This document shows, piece after piece, positions 1 through 5,187 of a stretch of 8,689 nucleotides of DNA (position 1 is its first letter; every line of letters starts with the position of its first letter). The DNA is taken from NCBI GenBank assembly GCA_002471345.1, contig DKPS01000259.1:1-8689 (forward strand). Reading direction: 5' to 3'. A program made the position numbers and the translations under genes. The stretch is from Saprospiraceae bacterium UBA7328 (GTDB lineage Bacteria > Bacteroidota > Bacteroidia > Chitinophagales > Saprospiraceae). Under the pieces are notes generated by a model. The model was not told the origin of the DNA and did no database searches. It was given only the letters and a program-made list of their open reading frames with translations.

Positions 1-2
1 TG

Positions 3-53
3 GAGGGTAAAGATGATCAAATAAAGAACGAAGAAATTGAAAAAGCGAATTGA
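3..53 (+). CDS. C-terminal tail of an upstream gene (partial)
   Basis: An open frame enters from the left edge and ends at TGA 51-53, giving the residues EGKDDQIKNEEIEKAN. The stretch is charged and lysine/glutamate-rich, like many flexible C-termini. It is too short to assign a family. The stop lies 27 bases before the first universal stress protein, with no terminator between them, so the two could share a transcript. It is also possible that this frame is open by chance. Confidence 0.35.
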   Translation, partial: EGKDDQIKNEEIEKAN

Positions 54-80
54 TTATTAAGAAATATTAAAACCAAGACC

Positions 81-950
81 ATGAAGTATTTAGTACCAGT
101 AGATATATCAGATTTCAGTAGTAATGCGATTAAGTATGCTACTCAAATGTGTAAATCAAAAGATGAAATAGTAGTTTATCATGTATACAATCAACCGGTA
201 TATCCATCTGAAACTGGAGGTGGATATATGGCTCCCATGAATACAGAAAATATAAGAGAACAAGTAGGTATATTAGTAGATGTAACTAATCCTCCGAGAA
301 GTGGGGCTAAGATTTCGATTGAATTAGGAACCGGAGAAATAGTGCATTCAATTGTAAGAAAGGCCCATTCTGAAGATTTTGATGCTATAATTATGGGTAT
401 TAGAGATAAGCATGGCATAATCGAAAAAATATTTGGAACTATTGCTACAGGTGTCGTGAAAGTGAGTCACATACCTGTATACCTGATCCCATTAGACCAT
501 AAATATGTAAAGCCAAAACATGTACTCATTGCATCCGATGAGCATTTTAAGTCCGCTGAAATTATAGATCAAATATATGCTTGGAATGAAAAGAATATGG
601 CGGCTTTGACATTTTTCCATGTGAATGAAACTGATAAAAAGCCGAACTCGCTAAAAGAGGAGTTACTTCAGGATTTGGTGATAGAAAGGAATCCATCTTT
701 TAGCATATCCTATGCTGAGACCCAGAGTGAAAATATTTGTCATGCAATTATTAAGAAGAGTGATGAAGAAAATAGTGATCTCATCATTCTTGCAGCTGAG
801 TCGGGTACATGGATTGCTAATGTTTTCATAGATAGTGTGAGCAAAGAAATGATTATGAAAGCCAATAAACCAATGCTCTTTTTACATGCTGAAACAATAA
901 AAGAGAAATCACTTTCCAAAACATTAACCGAATTGACTTTTAACATTTAA
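81..950 (+). CDS. Universal stress protein, two UspA domains, degenerate ATP sites
   Basis: A cytoplasmic tandem UspA-type protein of 289 residues. Domain 1 (about 1-138) opens with the typical strand MKYLVPVDIS, which carries the nucleotide-site Asp8. It ends with the MGIRD...GT segment and the IPVYLIP strand. The family ATP motif is G-2x-G-9x-G-S/T. Here it reads G106-2x-D109-9x-G119-T120, so the middle glycine is an aspartate. Domain 2 (about 145-272) starts at KHVLIASDE and ends with the KPMLFLHAE strand; its motif region (AAESGTWIANVFIDS) lacks the first two glycines. ATP binding is therefore doubtful, although the fold is clear. The next usp gene starts only 10 bases after the stop, so the two form an operon. 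No Shine-Dalgarno sequence precedes the ATG, as expected for Bacteroidota. Family usual role: stress and growth-arrest survival; the specific ligand is unknown. Confidence 0.93.
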   Translation: MKYLVPVDISDFSSNAIKYATQMCKSKDEIVVYHVYNQPVYPSETGGGYMAPMNTENIREQVGILVDVTNPPRSGAKISIELGTGEIVHSIVRKAHSEDFDAIIMGIRDKHGIIEKIFGTIATGVVKVSHIPVYLIPLDHKYVKPKHVLIASDEHFKSAEIIDQIYAWNEKNMAALTFFHVNETDKKPNSLKEELLQDLVIERNPSFSISYAETQSENICHAIIKKSDEENSDLIILAAESGTWIANVFIDSVSKEMIMKANKPMLFLHAETIKEKSLSKTLTELTFNI

Positions 951-960
951 AATAAGTGCA

Positions 961-1773
961 ATGAAAGTATTATGCCCAATAGATTTTTCGAAGACTTCAG
1001 TAAATGCTTGCAAATGGATAGCAACATATTTAAAACAGATACCAGAAAGTGAAGTTCATCTTCTTCATTGTGTGAATGTGAGAAGTAGAGCTACAATTTT
1101 CTTGAAATTGGATGACATCCTTATTCAAAGAGCAGAAGCTGACATTATCAACCTTGAAAAAGAATTGATAAAAGTAAATAAGGATTTAGAAATAGACTCT
1201 ACCGTAGTTGTTTTTGACCCTAAATCTTATATACCATCCTTTGCTGAAGCTCATAATTTTGATCTAATAGTTACTGGGACTAAAGGTCTCACTGCCCTGA
1301 AAGATATCACTGTAGGTAGTGTGACCGAATCCGTCATAAACAAAGCTAAGTTGCCTGTCCTTACGATTCCAAATATGGATCGCTATGGAAAAATTGAGAA
1401 GATAGTTCTAGGAGTGGATGACAACCCTATTGAAGATGAAAAGGCATTAGACTCATTGATCAATATGTGTAAGATCACAGATGCGAAACTTATAATGGTA
1501 CACGTCCGGCAAAAAGGAGATAATTATATAGAGTATGACCCTGGTTATGACATTTATTTTAAAGAATTGAACTATGGTTATAAGGCCTTAGAAAAAGATG
1601 AGAGTGTAGTGGAGACGCTTACAGAATATTGCGATAATGAAAATGCGGATGTCTTGTGCATGATTCACAAAAAGAAAAATTGGTTCAAAAGGTTAGTACA
1701 CAGAAGTATGACTAAGGAAGAGTTATTCGAATTAGAAACTCCATTGCTCGTTTTGCCGGGAGGGAAGTCATGA
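961..1773 (+). CDS. Universal stress protein, two UspA domains, intact ATP motif in domain 1
   Basis: Second gene of the usp pair, 270 residues. Domain 1 (about 1-137) starts MKVLCPIDFS with Asp8. It holds a complete Usp ATP-binding motif, G106-TK-G109, nine residues, then G119-S120, followed by the LPVLTIP strand. Domain 2 (about 145-267) starts KIEKIVLGVDD and ends with TPLLVLPGG; its motif segment, IHKKKNWFKRLVHRS, keeps only the final serine. This lysine- and aromatic-rich version recurs, as far as I recall, in the second domain of Bacteroidota Usps. The protein may bind ATP in one half and use the other half for dimerisation or partners (inference). It sits 10 bases behind the first usp, so co-transcription and perhaps heterodimer formation are plausible. 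The nearest downstream intrinsic terminator is about 190 bases past the stop. Confidence 0.95.
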   Translation: MKVLCPIDFSKTSVNACKWIATYLKQIPESEVHLLHCVNVRSRATIFLKLDDILIQRAEADIINLEKELIKVNKDLEIDSTVVVFDPKSYIPSFAEAHNFDLIVTGTKGLTALKDITVGSVTESVINKAKLPVLTIPNMDRYGKIEKIVLGVDDNPIEDEKALDSLINMCKITDAKLIMVHVRQKGDNYIEYDPGYDIYFKELNYGYKALEKDESVVETLTEYCDNENADVLCMIHKKKNWFKRLVHRSMTKEELFELETPLLVLPGGKS

Positions 1774-1780
1774 GTTGTAT

Positions 1781-1827
1781 TAGATATTAAGATCATTATT
1801 CGGATTGATATTGATCATTTATATCTA
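1781..1827. repeat. Imperfect inverted repeat around an FNR-type box
   Basis: TAGATAT at 1781-1787 pairs with ATATCTA at 1821-1827, and inside it GATCA (1791-1795) pairs with TGATC (1812-1816). The right arm overlaps the FNR-type box. It lacks a T-run, so it is not a terminator. It could be an extended operator, or a hairpin at the 3' end of the usp mRNA; chance in AT-rich DNA is also possible. Confidence 0.4.
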
Positions 1828-1848
1828 GACAAGATGATGCGACCTTTA
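1805..1848 (+). promoter_or_regulatory. FNR-type box plus -7-like element (candidate class II promoter)
   Basis: TTGAT-attg-ATCAT at 1805-1818 differs from the FNR consensus TTGAT-N4-ATCAA at one base. Exactly 22 bases later comes GACCTTTA (1841-1848), an nAnnTTTn match to the Bacteroidota -7 element. If the box sits at -41.5, as in class II FNR/CRP promoters, transcription would begin near 1853 and run to the terminator at 1990. The same spacing recurs at the two other boxes in the window, which is the main support. The -7 match alone is weak. Confidence 0.5.
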
Positions 1849-1852
1849 ATTC

Positions 1853-1990
1853 ATTAATCAACAGTCACAATTATTAAGATTGTATTCTTAAAGTTATAAT
1901 TCCTAAGACTCTGACTAAAAGAAAAGCTACAATGTCTATCCCGTTGGGATGGAAGTGATCAGAGCAGCCTATGATTAGGCTGCTTTTTTT
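1853..1990 (+). ncRNA. Candidate small regulatory RNA, about 138 nt
   Basis: This is inferred from its borders: a predicted FNR-type promoter upstream and a textbook intrinsic terminator at the 3' end, with no real coding frame between them. Possible internal hairpins are ACAAT/ATTGT (1867-1883) and ATCCC-GTT-GGGAT (1938-1950), followed by the terminator stem. I do not recognise an RNA family. The alternative is that the segment is only the long 3' untranslated region of the usp operon. An FNR-controlled small RNA has precedent in enterobacterial FnrS, but no sequence similarity is claimed. The 5' end is a prediction from box spacing. Confidence 0.35.
1963..1990 (+). terminator. Strong intrinsic terminator
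   Basis: A perfect 9-bp stem, AGCAGCCTA (1963-1971) with TAGGCTGCT (1976-1984), closes a TGAT tetraloop and runs straight into seven Ts (1984-1990). It would end either the usp operon or the candidate small RNA. Confidence 0.9.
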
Positions 1991-2094
1991 CAAGGTTATA
2001 CACGGTGAAGTACAAGTTTATGAAGTGAAAAAAAGTTAATCAATAAGACTCAAATTATAATCTGTATTTCCACGATTTTCAAATAGTTTTTGTG

Positions 2095-2124
2095 AGGCCA
2101 ATTTGTTAAAGAATTGGCCTTTTT
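2095..2124 (+). terminator. Intrinsic terminator just upstream of the transporter gene
   Basis: A perfect 9-bp stem, AGGCCAATT (2095-2103) with AATTGGCCT (2112-2120), has an 8-base loop and a run of five Ts (2120-2124). It ends only 22 bases before the ATG of the TauE/SafE gene. Either that gene has a promoter inside or after the hairpin, or the hairpin acts as an attenuator in its leader. A possible promoter is TTG (2103-2105), 18 bases, then TATTTTCT (2124-2131), but the match is weak. Confidence 0.85.
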
Positions 2125-2146
2125 ATTTTCTTAAATAACTCAATTT

Positions 2147-2884
2147 ATGACAGAGCAGATAAGCGTTGTATTCTTGATTCTTACTTTTGTCGCGGAAGTA
2201 TTAGGCACGATTGGAGGGTTTGGTTCGTCAGTATTTTTTGTCCCAATCGCTAATATTTATTTTGATTTTCACTCTGTATTGGGTCTTACGGCAATTTTTC
2301 ATGTGGCTAGTAATTTAAGTAAAATCACGTTGTTCAGACAGGGTGTGAATAAGAGTTTGATATTTTATATTGGCCTTCCTTCAGTAATATTCGTCATCAT
2401 TGGAGGATTGCTCTCTAAATGGATCCAACCGATTCTTCTAGAGGTGTTTTTGGGATTCTTTCTTATTGCTCTGAGTTTATTGTTTCTTATTAAAAAGGAC
2501 TTGGTCATAGCTCCTGGGAAGAAAGAGTCCGTAATAGGTGGAACGTTGTCAGGTTTAGCAGCAGGCTTATTGGGCACAGGAGGTGCTATACGAGGATTAA
2601 CGATGGCTGCATTTAATCTTGAAAAGTCAGCATTTATAGCTACATCTGCATTTATTGATTTTGCTATAGATTCTACTCGTACGGTAGTCTATTATTTTAA
2701 TGGATATATTCATTCTCATGACATGATTTATGTTCCATTTTTAATTGTGATAGGTTGGATAGGAACTTATACAGGAAAGTTAATTCTAAATCATATTCCT
2801 CAAGAACGATTCAAAAGGTTAGCTCTCACTTTAATACTTGTTATTGGAATAATGACAATACTCAAATTCTGGATAGAACTTTGA
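2147..2884 (+). CDS. TauE/SafE (TSUP) family membrane transporter
   Basis: An integral inner-membrane protein of 245 residues, the usual size of the TSUP (sulfite exporter TauE/SafE, PF01925) family. Hydrophobic segments lie at roughly 6-36, 42-60, 71-90, 96-115, 128-150, 160-180, 191-210 and 224-243, giving the expected eight or so helices in two related halves. The family glycine motif appears in each half: GTIGGFGSSVFFVP at 20-33 and GLLGTGGAIRG at 140-150. Members export small sulfur-containing or organic anions (sulfite, sulfoacetate, taurine-related compounds), but the substrate cannot be read from sequence and many members are uncharacterised. An intrinsic terminator ends 22 bases before the start. 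The gene converges on the third usp with a 5-base gap and no visible terminator between them. Confidence 0.9.
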   Translation: MTEQISVVFLILTFVAEVLGTIGGFGSSVFFVPIANIYFDFHSVLGLTAIFHVASNLSKITLFRQGVNKSLIFYIGLPSVIFVIIGGLLSKWIQPILLEVFLGFFLIALSLLFLIKKDLVIAPGKKESVIGGTLSGLAAGLLGTGGAIRGLTMAAFNLEKSAFIATSAFIDFAIDSTRTVVYYFNGYIHSHDMIYVPFLIVIGWIGTYTGKLILNHIPQERFKRLALTLILVIGIMTILKFWIEL

Positions 2885-2889
2885 AATCA

Positions 2890-3726
2890 TTAATCAGGAT
2901 AGTCAATACTTAATACTGGAATTTGAAGGTGATTGACCAATAATTCTACATTGCTTCCTTGAAAAAATCGCTTTATCGGATGGCGTTTATGATTTGATAT
3001 ACCTATTAACCCGATGTCTTGTTGTTCTATGAAATGTCTTACTCCAGCATCCACAGAGTAATCTCTATGTATATGAGTCGTACATTTATATCCTAGTGCC
3101 ATTTGTTCAAAATCATTTTGATCTCTTTGTCTTATTATGACAGGTGCAGTATGCCATCCAATGGTATTTACATAGAGGATGTGAATATGGTCTACTTTCA
3201 AAGGGTTGATAAAATTTAAAAATCGTCTGAATGCAGCTTTGTCTTCTTTCTGGAGGCTAGACACAAATGCAACTTTCTTGAAATCTGAATCTCTTATGGC
3301 TCTTTTAATAACCAATACTGATGTTTTAAGGGCTTTTATACATTTTTGAGCATTAGATCCAATCATCCATTCATTTTTAGCACTGAGGCCATGAGAGCCC
3401 ATTACTACTAAATCTATTTTGAGGTTTGTGATGAGATGGTCAAGATGATTAATGAGTCTTCCATCATCAAAATGCATTTCGCAAGACAATCCTGATAATT
3501 CAGCCTTATTGCAGAGCGTATTCATTTGAGAAGTAGCATACGACTTTATTGATTTATTGAGTCTATTGCCAAACTCTTGAGTTGATAGTTTTAATAGCCA
3601 ATCATCCGGAATATTTGATGCATGAAATACATGAAGATTGCCGTCGTGTTTTTTTGCTAATGCCATGGCACTATCAAATGCTTTGTTTGCGCATTCCGAA
3701 AAATCTGTGGGTACTAAAATATTCAT
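2890..3726 (-). CDS. Universal stress protein, two UspA domains, FNR-type box upstream
   Basis: A cytoplasmic tandem UspA protein of 278 residues. Domain 1 (about 1-143) begins MNILVPTDFS with Asp8. It has an intact ATP motif, G110-SH-G113, nine residues, then G123-S124, followed by the TSVLVIKR strand. Domain 2 (about 148-278) starts FKKVAFVSSL and ends IPVLSIDYPD; its motif region, NHKRHPIKRFFQGSN, keeps the last G-S but has Ser and Lys for the first two glycines. It is divergent from the small membrane protein gene. A GTGAT-N4-ATCAT box (3788-3801) is followed after 22 bases by GATATTTA (3765-3758), which predicts a transcript start near 3753 and a leader of about 27 bases. Induction under low oxygen by the adjacent CRP/FNR-type response regulator is my inference. 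Confidence 0.95.
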   Translation of the reverse strand: MNILVPTDFSECANKAFDSAMALAKKHDGNLHVFHASNIPDDWLLKLSTQEFGNRLNKSIKSYATSQMNTLCNKAELSGLSCEMHFDDGRLINHLDHLITNLKIDLVVMGSHGLSAKNEWMIGSNAQKCIKALKTSVLVIKRAIRDSDFKKVAFVSSLQKEDKAAFRRFLNFINPLKVDHIHILYVNTIGWHTAPVIIRQRDQNDFEQMALGYKCTTHIHRDYSVDAGVRHFIEQQDIGLIGISNHKRHPIKRFFQGSNVELLVNHLQIPVLSIDYPD

Positions 3727-3757
3727 AGAAGGAATTTAAATGGATCTTTCTTATCTA

Positions 3758-3801
3758 TAAATATCTTCACTGAATCTTTTCTAGCAGATGATAACAATCA
3801 C
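3758..3801 (-). promoter_or_regulatory. FNR-type box plus -7-like element for the minus-strand usp gene
   Basis: Read on the minus strand, GTGAT-tgtt-ATCAT (3801-3788) contains the perfect FNR core TGAT-N4-ATCA. After 22 bases comes GATATTTA (3765-3758), an nAnnTTTn match to the Bacteroidota -7 element. The implied transcript start near 3753 lies 27 bases before the usp ATG. The geometry is identical to that of the other two boxes. Confidence 0.55.
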
Positions 3802-3806
3802 TCTCT

Positions 3807-3853
3807 TGAATGATGCATATCATTCAGAAAGTATGGTCCAAATCTCATCTTTG
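3807..3853 (+). promoter_or_regulatory. Extended FNR-type palindrome plus -7-like element for the small membrane protein gene
   Basis: TGAATGAT (3807-3814), GCAT, ATCATTCA (3819-3826) is a perfect 8-bp inverted repeat. Its core, ATGAT-N4-ATCAT (3810-3823), has the FNR/CRP geometry. Twenty-two bases on is CATCTTTG (3846-3853), which matches five of the six fixed bases of TAnnTTTG. A transcript start near 3858 would leave an 18-base leader before the ATG at 3876. This is the best of the three composite sites. Confidence 0.62.
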
Positions 3854-3875
3854 AATCAAATAAAAAGATTTAGTT

Positions 3876-4112
3876 ATGAGACCATTTGCAGCTTCTTTAG
3901 ACGTGACCTTGATAAGATTCTATTTCATGATGGCAGTTGTTTTTATAGGCCTTTTTTCAGGGTATTATTTAATAGCGGGACTAGCATTGCCAATATTTTT
4001 GGCAACACTGCTAGGACTTTCATTTAAAAAAGAAGTTCAGAAAAGCCAAAAGGTCTCATTGAGCCCAAGTCAGCATGTCGTTACCAACGATAACGTCAGA
4101 CTTGCAGCTTAG
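3876..4112 (+). CDS. Small two-helix membrane protein, unknown function
   Basis: A protein of 78 residues that I do not recognise. It starts with MRPFAASLDVTLIRFY, followed by two hydrophobic segments at about 15-33 and 35-50, then a polar tail from KKEVQK at 51 to the end. This suggests a helical hairpin in the inner membrane with a soluble C-terminus of about 28 residues. Reasons to believe it is real: it has the best promoter-like composite site in the window 22 bases upstream, it fills the gap between two genes, and its composition is that of a membrane protein rather than a random frame. A second frame on the same strand (3788-4027) overlaps it but has no such features and starts within a regulatory palindrome. 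The gene converges on the response regulator with a 13-base gap. Confidence 0.72.
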   Translation: MRPFAASLDVTLIRFYFMMAVVFIGLFSGYYLIAGLALPIFLATLLGLSFKKEVQKSQKVSLSPSQHVVTNDNVRLAA

Positions 4113-4125
4113 CTATACTCTTTAC

Positions 4126-5187
4126 TTATTGAGGCATTGATTCTAAACTTACTTTATCGGTTATTATGATATTCTTTCCTTGAATTTGTAATAGACCTTC
4201 AGCTTTAAAATCTGATAAAGTACGGATCAATGTCTCTTTTGCTGTACCAGCTGCTGCAGCCAGATTTTCCCTACTTACACTGAGCGAAATTGACTGATCA
4301 TTTTCGTCTTTTTTACCAAGGCTTGAAAAGTCTAATAAGGCATTTGCTACTTTTCTGCGTACAGAACTATAAGCCATCTCTAAAAGTTTTTGTTCATTAT
4401 CTTCTACCACCTCTGATAGTACCCTTACAAACTGGGCAATGAAGTCCCTATTATTAAATAGCATCATTTTAAAATCATCAGCCGGTATGAGGTGGAGAGT
4501 TGCGTCATTTAGAGCCACAGCAGAATCTAAATGAGGCATATCTTGAAGAATTGAAAAGTATCCAAAATAGTCTCCTTCTTTGTAAATATGGGTTATTAGT
4601 TCTTTCCCAAATTCGTTAGTTCTGAATCTTTTTACACTACCGGAGTTAATAAAATACAACCATCTGGATTCACTCCCTTCTTTATAAATTTCATTTTTAT
4701 CATTAAAGGTCCTGATTTCCTTGTCTTCAATAAGTTTTTCAAAGTCTTTTTGAGCTTTAACTTCTGAGAAGAATTGTTGAATTCCTCGATCATTTTTTGC
4801 AGAATGTGAAAGATGGTCTTCACTTTTCTTGAGCCTCATTTCTATGGCTTCTAGGAGCTGAGTATCATCAAAGGGTTTAGTGATATAATCATCTGCACCT
4901 AGTCCCATTCCTTTTCTAAAATCCGTATTTTCTGCTTTCGCAGTCAGAAAAATGAAAGGAATATTTTTTGTTAAATCGTTTTTAGAAAGTATTTTCAAAA
5001 CTCCAAACCCATCTAATTCTGGCATCATAACATCACAAAGTATTAAGTCTGGACTATTGTCTTTAGCTATTTGAATGCCTCTTTTACCATTTTCAGCATC
5101 TATCACATTATACCCGTCTAATTCAAGTATTTCGCAGATGTTTTCTCTGACTTCAAGATTGTCTTCTATTACTAATATTTTCTTCAT
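4126..5187 (-). CDS. Response regulator: receiver fused to CRP/FNR-type transcription factor
   Basis: A cytoplasmic DNA-binding regulator of 353 residues. The receiver domain (about 1-120) has the acidic pair Glu8-Asp9, phospho-acceptor Asp52 (CDVMMPELDG), Thr82 and Lys104 (TKPF), so it should be phosphorylatable. After a linker comes a cyclic-nucleotide-binding-type beta-barrel (about 155-255), the long dimer helix (about 255-290) and a Crp-type helix-turn-helix (about 303-331, SRENLAAAAGTAKETLIRTL). Glu318 and Arg322 match the base-contacting Glu and Arg of FNR and CRP. There is no cysteine cluster for an iron-sulfur centre. The cAMP-contact positions appear replaced (FGYF for FGEL, LDS for the RS pair), so phosphorylation rather than a ligand probably drives it. 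The ATG overlaps the stop of the kinase gene (TAATG), which indicates translational coupling. Probable targets are the TGAT-N4-ATCA boxes in this window. Confidence 0.95.
   Translation of the reverse strand: MKKILVIEDNLEVRENICEILELDGYNVIDAENGKRGIQIAKDNSPDLILCDVMMPELDGFGVLKILSKNDLTKNIPFIFLTAKAENTDFRKGMGLGADDYITKPFDDTQLLEAIEMRLKKSEDHLSHSAKNDRGIQQFFSEVKAQKDFEKLIEDKEIRTFNDKNEIYKEGSESRWLYFINSGSVKRFRTNEFGKELITHIYKEGDYFGYFSILQDMPHLDSAVALNDATLHLIPADDFKMMLFNNRDFIAQFVRVLSEVVEDNEQKLLEMAYSSVRRKVANALLDFSSLGKKDENDQSISLSVSRENLAAAAGTAKETLIRTLSDFKAEGLLQIQGKNIIITDKVSLESMPQ

Larger units (their letters stand above)
1774..2146. other. Gene-free stretch with control elements
   Basis: No convincing protein-coding frame lies in these 373 bases. 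They hold, in order: an inverted repeat (1781-1827) that encloses an FNR-type box (1805-1818), a promoter-like element (1841-1848), several small hairpins (1867-1883, 1938-1950), a strong intrinsic terminator (1963-1990), an AT-rich piece with nothing I recognise (1991-2094), and a second strong terminator (2095-2124) just before the transporter gene. Both terminators point in the + direction. Confidence 0.8.

Noticed and set aside
50..63. Possible FNR-type box TTGAT-tatt-AAGAA before the first usp gene
   Set aside because: The second half-site has only three of five matches, and no -7-like element lies at the 22-base spacing seen at the other boxes.
191..418. Antisense frame opposite the first usp (- strand), and similar ones at 740-946 and 2365-2577
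   Set aside because: They lie wholly within well-supported genes and show no protein-like features or promoter.
1933..1959. Short frame MSIPLGWK just before the terminator, a possible leader peptide
   Set aside because: Only eight codons, no run of a regulatory amino acid, no Shine-Dalgarno, and no downstream gene close enough for classic attenuation; probably chance.
3788..4027. 79-codon frame on the + strand overlapping the small membrane protein gene
   Set aside because: It starts inside the FNR-type box, reads through the promoter region, has mixed composition without domains, and overlaps in another frame a better candidate with two membrane helices.
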